64,000 nt of DNA from Streptomyces olivochromogenes (GTDB lineage: Bacteria; Actinomycetota; Actinomycetes; Streptomycetales; Streptomycetaceae). Location: NCBI RefSeq assembly GCF_021538895.1, contig NZ_JADDRL010000002.1:124001-188000 (forward strand), given 5' to 3'. The notes beneath the pieces are model-generated. The model saw only the letters and a program-made list of their open reading frames with translations. It made no database searches and was not told where the DNA came from. Made by a program: the position numbers and the translations under genes. Positions 53,602 to 60,930 of this stretch are shown one piece after another; positions within the stretch are counted from its first letter, which is position 1, and every line of letters starts with the position of its first letter.

Positions 53602-53878
53602 CCTTCACCGGCGTCGGCGCGTGCGGGTAGGCAGGAGAGGCGTTGCTGCTGTCCACACGCGGGTGGGTAGCGACGGTGACCGCATGCAGTAATCGGCTCG
53701 CCCGTATGGACCCTTTTCAAAGTTTTGGTGCGGGCTTGTGCTGATCATGGCACTTAGCGTCGGCTGCGGCGCTCCTCAGCGCCGCGGCGGTCCCGTATGT
53801 CCATGCCAGGGCGTCGATCGCTGCCTTCATCCGGAGCACGCCAATGCACCTCGGTGTGGTGCATTGCAGGAGGTCTGC

Positions 53879-55339
53879 ATGTCGGGAATCGCGGTGCGGG
53901 GGGCATCGGAGCAGGGGAGTACGGAGCGAAGTCGTGGGGGCACGGGTGCGTGGTGGGTGCTGGTGCGCACCTGGGTGGCGGGACTTGCGGTCCTGGCCGG
54001 CCTGGCCGTTCCGCTCGCTGTGGCCACGCCCGCCGCCGCGCAGACGGGCACCTTCACCTACGTCACCAACTTCGGCTCGGACAGCGTGTCGGTGGTCGAC
54101 ACCGCCACCAACACCGTCACCGCCACAGTCCCCGTCGGCGACGGCCCCTTCGACGTGGCGGTCACCCCGGACGGCACCCGCGCCTACGTCGCCAACAACA
54201 ACTCGGACAACGTGTCCGTGATCGACACCACCACCAACACCGTCACCGCGACCGTCCCCGTCGGCGACATGCCGCGCGGCGTGGCGATCACCCCCGACGG
54301 CACCCGCGCCTACGTCACCAACCTCGGCTCCGACGACGTGTCCGTGATCGACACCGCCATCAACACCGTCATCGGGAGTCCCATCCCCGTCGGCAACGGG
54401 CCCCGCAGCGTGGCGATCACCCCGGACGGCGCCCGTGCCTACGTGGTCAACACCATCTCAAGCGATGTGTCGGTGATCGACACCGCCACCAACACCGTCA
54501 TCGCCACCGTCCCCGTCGGCGTCAACCCCGTCGGCGTGGCGATCACCCCCGACGGCACCCGCGCATACGTCGCCAACACCAGCTCGGGCAGCGTGTCGGT
54601 GGTCGACACCGCCACCAACACCGTCACCACCAACATCCTCGTCGGCCTTGCCCCCATCGGTGTGGCGATCACCCCCGACGGCGCCCGCGCCTACGTCACC
54701 GACAACGTTCAGGCCAATGTGCGGGTGATCGATACCGCCACCAACACCGTCATCGGGAACCCCATCCCCGTCGGCCTCAGCCCGAACGAGGTGGCGATCA
54801 CCCCGGACGGTACCCGCGCCTACGTCGCCAACGCCGGCTCCGACAGCGTGTCCGTGATCGACACCACCACCAACACCGTCACCACCACCGTCCCCGTCGG
54901 TGACGTTCCCGTTGGCGTGGCGATCGGGACCCTCGCCGCCGAGCGCACCCCGACCACCCTGACCCTGAAGGTGAAGAAGGGGAAGGACGCCCGGGGCAAC
55001 AACGGTGTCACCCTGAAGGCCAAGCTGACCGCCGAGGGCCAGCCCCTGGAAGGCAAGACCATCGACTTCACCACCGACTCCACCCTGCTGTGCACCGAGA
55101 CGACCAACAGCAACGGCAAGGCCACCTGCAAGGCCCCGGGCAAGCAGGACAAGAAGACGTGCTACACCGCTACGTTCGCCGGTGACGACACGTACGAGCC
55201 CTCCACCGCCACCGTCTGCAAGAAGTACCACTACAGCAAGGCCGACACCTGGCCAGGACTGCTCGACCCGACCGACGTCCATGACGGTGTGACCGACATG
55301 GTGCAGCCCGCCATGGCCTCGGCGGGCCTGCCGGACTGA
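53879..55339 (+). CDS. Secreted YVTN-type beta-propeller protein with C-terminal Ig-like domain
   Basis: This 486-residue protein starts at ATG 53879 after AGGAGG. A long basic N-region and a hydrophobic core (WVAGLAVLAGLAVPLAVA) end with an Ala-rich cleavage site before QTGTF, so it is exported. Seven repeats of about 42 residues follow, with the pattern YVxNxxSDxVSVIDTxTN, then TVPVGxxPxGVAITPDGTRA. This fits a seven-bladed propeller of the YVTN family. An Ig-like domain of about 90 residues (TLTLKVKKGKDARG) follows with two pairs of cysteines. It is the only gene in the insertion. The role is probably in binding at the cell surface, by inference. Confidence 0.93.
   Translation: MSGIAVRGASEQGSTERSRGGTGAWWVLVRTWVAGLAVLAGLAVPLAVATPAAAQTGTFTYVTNFGSDSVSVVDTATNTVTATVPVGDGPFDVAVTPDGTRAYVANNNSDNVSVIDTTTNTVTATVPVGDMPRGVAITPDGTRAYVTNLGSDDVSVIDTAINTVIGSPIPVGNGPRSVAITPDGARAYVVNTISSDVSVIDTATNTVIATVPVGVNPVGVAITPDGTRAYVANTSSGSVSVVDTATNTVTTNILVGLAPIGVAITPDGARAYVTDNVQANVRVIDTATNTVIGNPIPVGLSPNEVAITPDGTRAYVANAGSDSVSVIDTTTNTVTTTVPVGDVPVGVAIGTLAAERTPTTLTLKVKKGKDARGNNGVTLKAKLTAEGQPLEGKTIDFTTDSTLLCTETTNSNGKATCKAPGKQDKKTCYTATFAGDDTYEPSTATVCKKYHYSKADTWPGLLDPTDVHDGVTDMVQPAMASAGLPD
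54055..54930 (+). repeat. Seven tandem repeats of about 126 bases coding propeller blades
   Basis: Units of 126-129 bases begin near each TACGT[CG] (YV) codon pair and carry ACCGCCACCAACACCGTC-like blocks. Similarity is high at the DNA level, which suggests expansion by duplication. Confidence 0.8.
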
Positions 55340-55363
55340 GACCACCGATTGTCGTTCGACCGA

Positions 55364-55412
55364 TGGCGTACGGACCAGGCGCAGGGAGTCCATGACGACC
55401 TGGTCCGTACGC
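55364..55412 (+). terminator. Hairpin terminator after the propeller gene
   Basis: 15-base arms (GGCGTACGGACCAGG and its complement) flank a 19-base loop, 25 bases after the stop. Confidence 0.7.
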
Positions 55413-55529
55413 CCCGGTCACCTCGACACCACAACCGCTGGCAATAGGGCTCCGAACGGCACTTCGCAGAGCGAGAGGTTTGGCGCCGGCGTCGAGCCCA
55501 AGCCAAGGTCATTTCTTGATGGTCGTGAT

Positions 55530-55538
55530 CCGCTGGAG
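55530..55538 (+). repeat. 9-base direct repeat, right copy
   Basis: CCGCTGGAG here is in frame with the RCK domain (reading RWRS). It marks the right edge of the insertion. Confidence 0.7.
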
Positions 55539-55545
55539 GTCCACC

Positions 55546-56223
55546 GTGCGCGATCACACCGTCGTCATCGGCTTCGGAACGAAGGGGCGGTCCGCGATCG
55601 AGACCGTGTGCGGGGCGGGGCTGAGGAAGGACCAGGTCGTCGTGGTCGACCCCAGCTCGAAGGTGATCGATGCGGCGACGGCGGACGGCTTCACGGGCGT
55701 GATCGGTGACGGGACACGCAGCGAGGTACTGAAGCGGGCCGAGGTGGAGAAGGCGCGGCAGATCGTCGTCGCTCCGCAGCGCGACGACACCGCCGTCCTG
55801 GTCACGCTCACCGCCCGGCAGCTCAACCGGCGCGCGAAGATCGTGGCCGCGGTGCGGGAGGAGGAGAACGCGCCGCTGCTCAAGCAGTCCGGCGCCGACG
55901 CCGTCATCACCAGCGCCAGCGCGGCCGGCCGACTGCTCGGCCTGTCGGTGCTCAGCCCGGCCGCCGGCATGGTCATGGAGGACCTCATCCAGCAGGGCAG
56001 CGGCCTCGACCTCATGGAGCGCCCCGTCGTCAAGGCCGAGGTGGGCAAGGAGCCGCGCGAGACCGACGACCTGGTGGTGAGCGTCGTGCGCGGGCACCGG
56101 GTGCTCGGTTACGACGATCCGTCCATCGGCGCCCTCCAGATGACGGACCGTCTGATCACGATCGTGCGGGCGACGCCGGGCGCGAGGGTCACCCCGGACA
56201 TGCGGCCGCTGCCGCGGGACTGA
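55546..56223 (+). CDS. RCK (TrkA-N/TrkA-C) domain, C-terminal part of the split potassium channel
   Basis: This 225-residue frame begins at GTG 55546 with GGAGG 6 bases upstream. It reads VRDHTVVIGFGTKGRSAIE, a TrkA-N Rossmann motif that binds nucleotide. VVDPSSKVIDAATADGFTGVIGDGT follows, then a TrkA-C part (about 150-215). It continues in register with the pore fragment across the insertion (RLNRW...RSTVRDH). The GGAGG and GTG belong to the ancestral gene, so this domain can be made as a separate protein. In MthK, the RCK domain is likewise made from an internal start. It may form a gating ring, or be unused. Confidence 0.75.
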   Translation: MRDHTVVIGFGTKGRSAIETVCGAGLRKDQVVVVDPSSKVIDAATADGFTGVIGDGTRSEVLKRAEVEKARQIVVAPQRDDTAVLVTLTARQLNRRAKIVAAVREEENAPLLKQSGADAVITSASAAGRLLGLSVLSPAAGMVMEDLIQQGSGLDLMERPVVKAEVGKEPRETDDLVVSVVRGHRVLGYDDPSIGALQMTDRLITIVRATPGARVTPDMRPLPRD

Positions 56224-56317
56224 ACCGGCCCGAGGAGGCCGGCCCGGCCGGGTGGCACGGACCAGGACCCGGCGGGGGTGAGCGGGACCAGCCGGGGTGG
56301 TGAGGGGCAGGGCGGGG

Positions 56318-56496
56318 CTAGGGCCTGTCGTCAAATTCCCGTCGTCGCCCGAAGGGCGGCCGTGCGGCGTCTGGTGCGTGCTCTCGGCGTGCCGGGCGGA
56401 AGTCCTCGTACTGGACGTACTTGGGCTTTCGCCCGGTGCGGCGGGAGTACGTGCCAGGCGTCGCGGGGCAGACGGGAATTTGACGACAGGCCCTAG
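56318..56496. mobile_element. MITE-like element, copy 2 (179 bases)
   Basis: The terminal inverted repeats are a perfect 26 bases (56318-56343 and 56471-56496), beginning CTAGGGCCTGTCGTCAAA. It has a shorter interior than copy 1, and no gene. It lies between the RCK and quinone oxidoreductase genes, 24 bases before the latter's -10 box. Confidence 0.8.
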
Positions 56497-56519
56497 GCGG
56501 AGGCCGGGTTGGTGGGGAG

Positions 56520-56525
56520 TAGCGT
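56520..56525 (+). promoter_or_regulatory. -10 box of a probable leaderless promoter (quinone oxidoreductase)
   Basis: TAGCGT lies 7 bases before the ATG at 56533; there is no ribosome site. It is identical to the box before the rhodanese gene. Confidence 0.5.
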
Positions 56526-56532
56526 CGGCTCC

Positions 56533-57513
56533 ATGCATGCGATCACGATTCCCGAACCTGGTGGGCCCGAGGCGCTGGTGTGGGACGAGGTCCCCGATCC
56601 GGCGCCCGGCGAGGGCGAGGTACTGGTCGAGGTGGTGGCCAGTGCCGTCAACCGGGCCGACGTCCTGCAGCGGCAGGGCTTCTACAACCCGCCGCCCGGC
56701 GCGTCCCCTTACCCCGGACTCGAGTGCTCCGGCCGGATCGCCGAGCTGGGCCCCGGGGTCTCCGGCTGGGCCGTCGGCGACGAGGTGTGCGCGCTGCTCT
56801 CGGGTGGTGGCTACGCCGAGAAGGTCGTCGTCCCGGCGGGGCAGCTGCTGCCGGTCCCCGAGGGCGTGAACCTCACCCAGGCCGCCGCGCTGCCCGAGGT
56901 GGTCTGCACGGTGTGGTCGAACGTCTTCATGATCTCCCACCTGCGGCCCGGGGAGACCTTCCTGGTGCACGGCGGCTCCAGCGGCATCGGCACGATGGCG
57001 ATCCAGCTGGGCAAGGCGGTCGGCGCGAAGGTCGCGGTCACGGCCGGTTCGAAGGAGAAGCTCGACCGCTGCGCCGAGCTGGGCGCCGACATCCTGGTCA
57101 ACTACAAGGAGCAGGACTTCGTCGCCGAGGTGCGGGAGGCCACCGGCGGAGCGGGTGCCGACGTCATCCTCGACAACATGGGCGCCAAGTACCTGGACCG
57201 CAACGTGCAGAGCCTCGCCGTCAACGGCCGGCTCGCGATCATCGGTATGCAGGGCGGCGTCAAGGGCGAGCTGAACATCGCCGCGCTCCTCAACAAGCGG
57301 GCCGCCATCAGCGCGACCTCGCTGCGCGCCCGTCCGGCGACGGAGAAGGCGGCCATCGTCGCGGCTGTCCGCGAGCACGTGTGGCCGCTGCTCGCCGCCG
57401 GTCACGTCCGCCCGGTCGTCGACCGTGAACTGCCCATGCCGCAGGCGGCGGAGGCACACCGCGTCCTGGAGGAGAGCGGCCACATCGGCAAGGTGCTGCT
57501 GGTGGCGCCGTAG
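56533..57513 (+). CDS. NAD(P)H-quinone oxidoreductase, zeta-crystallin-like MDR family
   Basis: This 326-residue protein is of the zinc-free medium-chain reductase family. The N-terminal GroES-like domain has NRADVLQRQGFYNPPPG. The cofactor domain has VHGGSSGIGTMAIQLGKA near 150-168. It reduces quinones or enones with NADPH. The ATG at 56533 fits a leaderless mRNA. The following gene converges on it. Confidence 0.93.
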   Translation: MHAITIPEPGGPEALVWDEVPDPAPGEGEVLVEVVASAVNRADVLQRQGFYNPPPGASPYPGLECSGRIAELGPGVSGWAVGDEVCALLSGGGYAEKVVVPAGQLLPVPEGVNLTQAAALPEVVCTVWSNVFMISHLRPGETFLVHGGSSGIGTMAIQLGKAVGAKVAVTAGSKEKLDRCAELGADILVNYKEQDFVAEVREATGGAGADVILDNMGAKYLDRNVQSLAVNGRLAIIGMQGGVKGELNIAALLNKRAAISATSLRARPATEKAAIVAAVREHVWPLLAAGHVRPVVDRELPMPQAAEAHRVLEESGHIGKVLLVAP

Positions 57514-57529
57514 CGCGGCCGGCGGTGTC

Positions 57530-58171
57530 CTACCCCCTGCGCACCCGCAGCGCCACGAACGCCAGGCCCAGGCCGAGGCCGATCAGGACCAGGCCGCTGC
57601 CCAGGGGGAGGATCCGCAGGACGGGCTCGGAGGCGTCCTCACCGGCGTGGGTGACCGTGTCGTGCGCCTGGCGCGGCGGGACGGCCGAGGGCACCAGTCC
57701 GGCCTCCCGGGGCGTGTCGGAGGCGGCCGGGGCGGACGGGGCGTCCGACGTCCCGGGGGCGGTCTCGTCGCCCTCCCCGGGATCGGCTGCCTCCTGGGAG
57801 GCACCGCCGTCCTGGTCGGACGAGGCGTCGTCGTGGTCACCCTCGATCTCCTCCGCGGGCCCGTCCGGCCGCCCCGGCCGCACCTTCCCCTCACCGGCCA
57901 GGCTCCCGGCCCGCGAGGGCTCGGCGGAGGCGGAGGCGGAGGGGGCGCGGGACGAGGGGGCGCGGGACGAAGGGGAGCGGGAGCCGGACGGGGAGCCCGC
58001 GGGCACTCTCGAAGAAGAGCCCGAAGAAGAGCCCGAAGGAGAACCCGCGGGGGAGCCCGAGGGGGTCGACTCGGCGGCGTACGACGCGGTGGCACCGTAC
58101 GGCAGGACGACCGCCGCGAGGACGAGCAGCAGCCGTGCAACGCGGAACGTGCAGCGCAGCCAGGGAGTCAC
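57530..58171 (-). CDS. Secreted, Ser/Pro/Glu-rich protein with C-terminal membrane anchor
   Basis: This 213-residue protein starts at GTG 58171, 8 bases after AAGGAG. A signal peptide (FRVARLLLVLAAVVLPYG, cleavage near ASYA-A) is followed by a long low-complexity region of Ser-Pro-Gly repeats and acidic stretches. A C-terminal hydrophobic segment (LGSGLVLIGLGLGLAFVAL) ends in RVRRG. There is no clear LPxTG before it. The codons TCT/GAA in the repeats cluster at 58000-58080. It is probably a cell-surface spacer-type protein. No family is recognised. Confidence 0.85.
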   Translation of the reverse strand: MTPWLRCTFRVARLLLVLAAVVLPYGATASYAAESTPSGSPAGSPSGSSSGSSSRVPAGSPSGSRSPSSRAPSSRAPSASASAEPSRAGSLAGEGKVRPGRPDGPAEEIEGDHDDASSDQDGGASQEAADPGEGDETAPGTSDAPSAPAASDTPREAGLVPSAVPPRQAHDTVTHAGEDASEPVLRILPLGSGLVLIGLGLGLAFVALRVRRG

Positions 58172-58325
58172 GTCGCCGACTCCTTCCGGGAGCCCAGTCG
58201 CCAAGACCGACGCAGACAAGCCTCACATTCGACCACCGAACCGGCATTCTGGATTCCGCCGTCAGGTCTAAACGGTGGATCATCCCCCATGGGGGGCACC
58301 ACGGTGGTGAGGTGTACGGGTGCGA

Positions 58326-58331
58326 GAGAAT
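58326..58331 (+). promoter_or_regulatory. -10 box of a probable leaderless promoter (bpa)
   Basis: GAGAAT lies 6 bases before ATG 58338; no ribosome site is present. Confidence 0.4.
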
Positions 58332-58337
58332 GGCGGC

Positions 58338-58874
58338 ATGGAGATGCCGAGGAACGACAGGTCGCCGGAGAACCCTCAGATCCTGGTCCTGGGCCAGGAC
58401 GGCATGGCGCTCGGTGGCACAGGAGACGAGGACTCCCGCGAGACCCCGGTGACGGATCAGGTGGAGCAGCCCGCCAAGGTCATGCGGATCGGCAGCATGA
58501 TCAAGCAGCTTCTGGAGGAAGTGCGCGCGGCTCCCCTGGACGAGGCCAGCCGGGTCCGGCTCAAGGAGATCCACGCGAGCTCGGTGAAGGAGCTGGAGGA
58601 CGGCCTGGCACCGGAGCTCGTCGAGGAGCTGGAGCGGCTCTCCCTGCCCTTCACGGACGACGTGACCCCGAGCGACGCGGAACTGCGCATCGCGCAGGCC
58701 CAGTTGGTGGGCTGGCTGGAGGGTCTCTTCCACGGGATCCAGACCACGCTGTTCGCCCAGCAGATGGCCGCGCGGGCCCAGCTGGAGCAGATGCGCCGGG
58801 CGCTTCCGCCGGGCGTGGGCGACGGCCAGGACGACCAGCGCACCGGCGGCCGCGCGGGCGGACCGTACCTGTAG
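58338..58874 (+). CDS. bpa: Bacterial proteasome activator Bpa
   Basis: This 178-residue protein has the Bpa helical core (KVMRIGSMIKQLLEEVRAAP, then VKELEDGLAPELVEELERL and GLFHGIQTTLFAQQ). It ends GGPYL, a C-terminal motif of the type that docks into proteasome alpha-ring pockets. Bpa forms a dodecameric ring and opens the 20S proteasome without ATP. I chose ATG 58338; a GTG at 58320 is in frame but not supported. Confidence 0.94.
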   Translation: MEMPRNDRSPENPQILVLGQDGMALGGTGDEDSRETPVTDQVEQPAKVMRIGSMIKQLLEEVRAAPLDEASRVRLKEIHASSVKELEDGLAPELVEELERLSLPFTDDVTPSDAELRIAQAQLVGWLEGLFHGIQTTLFAQQMAARAQLEQMRRALPPGVGDGQDDQRTGGRAGGPYL

Positions 58875-58888
58875 ACCCCATCCACCAC

Positions 58889-58919
58889 AAAGGGCCCGGC
58901 ACAGCCTGCCGGGCCCTTT
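58889..58919. terminator. Bidirectional terminator between bpa and the first kinase gene
   Basis: 13-base arms, AAAGGGCCCGGCA and its complement, flank a CAGCC loop. The A and T tracts at the ends serve both strands. Confidence 0.85.
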
Positions 58920-58955
58920 CCTACGCGCGCGATCCCACGCGCGAGAGTCCGGGGA

Positions 58956-60602
58956 TCAGCCGGTCGCCGGGTTGCCCGTCGAGACGTTGAGCTGGATCTC
59001 GACGTTCTTCGGGTCGACGTCCGAGTCGGCGGCCGGGAACTGGGTGATCACCGTGCCGTCGCCGTACGTGTTCTCGTCGACCGGCACCGTTTTGACCCGC
59101 CAGCCCGCGGCCTGCGCACAGGCCTTGACCGACTTGATGTACTTGAACCGGAAGTCCGGGAGCCGGACCTTGTTCGGGTCGTCGTAGGACTCGGTCGGCT
59201 CGGTGCACTCGGTGGTTTCGAGCGTCTTCGAGGTGTCCGGACCGCGGTAGCCCGCCGCGTGCGACGACGGGGCCGAGGCGCTCGCGCTGCTGTCGCCGCC
59301 CTTGGGGTCGTCGCCGCCGCCGGTCTTCAGCGACAGCGCGACGATCAGGCCGGCGACCGCGACGAGGGACACCACGACGGAGCCGATGATCACCGACTTG
59401 TTGCTCTTGCGGCCGCCCCCGCCGGAGCCCTGGACCGTGGTCTGGGGCGTGATGCTGTATGGCGGCGGGGTCGATGGCGCCTGCTGGCCGTACGCGGCGG
59501 GCGGCGTCGGGTAGCCGCCCTGCTGCGGGTAGCCGTAGGCCGGGGACTGCGGCGCGGGCGCCGGGGTGCCGTACGGGTTCTGGACCGGGGCCGGCTGGTA
59601 CGGCGTCTGGACGGGCCCGGTGGGCGCCGGGGCCGCCTGGTCGACCGGCGGGAACACCGCGGAGCCGACGCCGGCGCCGCTCGGCGTGGGCGCGCCCGGC
59701 ACGATGCTCGGCGCGGCCGCCTGGAAGGAGGCGGCGACACGCAGGCACTCGTCGCGCATCGACTCGGCGGTCGGGAAGCGCTCGTTCGGGTTCTTCTTCA
59801 GCGCGCGGGCGACCAGCGCGTCCACGGCCGGGGGCAGCGAACGGTTGACCGAGGACGGGGCGACCGGCTCCTCCTGCACATGCGCGTACGCGATGGCCAG
59901 CGGGGAGTCCGCGTCGAACGGCAGCCGTCCGGTGACCAGCTGGAACAGCATGATGCCGACCGAGTAGAGGTCGGAGCGGGCGTCCACGCCGCGGCCGAGC
60001 GCCTGCTCCGGGGAGAGGTACTGCGGGGTGCCGACGACCATGCCCGTCTGCGTCATCGACGTGACGCCGGACTGCATGGCGCGGGCGATGCCGAAGTCCA
60101 TGACCTTGACGACGCCGCGCTTGGTCATCATGACGTTGCCCGGCTTGATGTCGCGGTGGACCAGCCCCATCTCGTGGCTGATCTCCAGCGCGGCCAGCAC
60201 GTCCGCCGTGACCTTCAGGGCCTTGTCGGCGGGCATCGCGCCCTGCTCCCGGATGTCCGCGTCGAGGACGGAGCCCAGCGGGCGGCCCTCGATGTACTCC
60301 ATGACGATGTACGGAGTGGTCATCCCGTCGAGGTCGTCCTCGCCGGTGTCGAAGACCGAGACGATGTTGGTGTGCGTGAGCTTCGCCACGGCCTGGGCCT
60401 CGCGGCGGAACCGCTCGCGGAAGGCCTGCTCGCGACCGAGCTCGGTGTGCAGTGTCTTGATCGCGACCTGGCGGTCGAGCACGGCGTCGTACGCCAGGTG
60501 CACCGAGGCCATGCCGCCCTCGCCGAGCAAGTCGCGCAGCTGGTAGCGGCCGCCGGCCAGCGCCCGACCCGCGTACCGGCCCTGTGCGCCGTCCACGCTC
60601 AT
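58956..60602 (-). CDS. Membrane Ser/Thr protein kinase with one PASTA-like domain
   Basis: This 548-residue kinase has a PknB-type catalytic domain: GEGGMASVHLA near 27, VAIKT near 47, VHRDIKPGNVMMT (catalytic Asp) near 147 and DFGIA near 168. A Pro/Gln-rich linker (about 300-400) precedes a membrane segment (SVVVSLVAVAGLIVALSL) and an external PASTA-like domain (VDENTYGDGTVITQFPAAD). It starts at ATG 60602. It is divergent from the second kinase, and a promoter with TTGACG and CAGACT (60693-60666) is a good candidate for it. It probably senses wall fragments or another external cue. Confidence 0.94.
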   Translation of the reverse strand: MSVDGAQGRYAGRALAGGRYQLRDLLGEGGMASVHLAYDAVLDRQVAIKTLHTELGREQAFRERFRREAQAVAKLTHTNIVSVFDTGEDDLDGMTTPYIVMEYIEGRPLGSVLDADIREQGAMPADKALKVTADVLAALEISHEMGLVHRDIKPGNVMMTKRGVVKVMDFGIARAMQSGVTSMTQTGMVVGTPQYLSPEQALGRGVDARSDLYSVGIMLFQLVTGRLPFDADSPLAIAYAHVQEEPVAPSSVNRSLPPAVDALVARALKKNPNERFPTAESMRDECLRVAASFQAAAPSIVPGAPTPSGAGVGSAVFPPVDQAAPAPTGPVQTPYQPAPVQNPYGTPAPAPQSPAYGYPQQGGYPTPPAAYGQQAPSTPPPYSITPQTTVQGSGGGGRKSNKSVIIGSVVVSLVAVAGLIVALSLKTGGGDDPKGGDSSASASAPSSHAAGYRGPDTSKTLETTECTEPTESYDDPNKVRLPDFRFKYIKSVKACAQAAGWRVKTVPVDENTYGDGTVITQFPAADSDVDPKNVEIQLNVSTGNPATG

Positions 60603-60930
60603 GTTTCCGCGTCCCCCACTAGGCCGTCAGGCGCCCTCGTTGATCGAATGAGCCATTCCCGGCCAAGTCTGCCCCAGGGCACTGACACGTCAAGCTCGGT
60701 GCCCGTTCCGTGACCGTACGCGAAAGAAGCGTCGCGGAAGCGTTACAGCGGCCGTACGCCCAGTACACAGAATTTGCACGACAGCGCGTGCTGGGGGTTT
60801 CATGACCGGTCCGGTCGGGCCGGTCCCCGTACCCATCTCGGACCGGGGGCTTGCGCGGAGGCTGTAGCGTGGCCGAGGGAGACCGTAACAACACCGCGCG
60901 CACCGCGGGCAGAAACGACGGCGAGGACTG
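60603..60930. promoter_or_regulatory. Divergent promoter region between two kinase genes
   Basis: On the minus strand TTGACG (60693-60688) and CAGACT (60671-60666) are 16 bases apart, a fair vegetative promoter for the left kinase. On the plus side a TAGCGT at 60865-60870 might be a -10 box, but I see no -35. No gene in the stretch. Confidence 0.45.

Larger units (their letters stand above)
53400..55529. mobile_element. 2,130-base insertion splitting the potassium channel gene
   Basis: The segment lies between the two CCGCTGGAG copies. It carries one gene, for a secreted propeller protein, with its own ribosome site and terminator. I see no transposase, integrase or terminal inverted repeats. 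Bases 53602-53878 hold a hairpin at 53766-53785 (GCGGCGCT-CCTC-AGCGCCGC) and no other gene. Confidence 0.7.

Noticed and set aside
53357..53656. A 99-codon minus-strand frame at the left insertion junction, looked at as a transposase remnant
   Set aside because: I could not match it to any transposase motif, and the reading crosses the junction into channel sequence.
54055..54930. Regular repeats that might suggest a CRISPR array
   Set aside because: The unit is about 126 bases, codes propeller blades in one frame and has no spacers.
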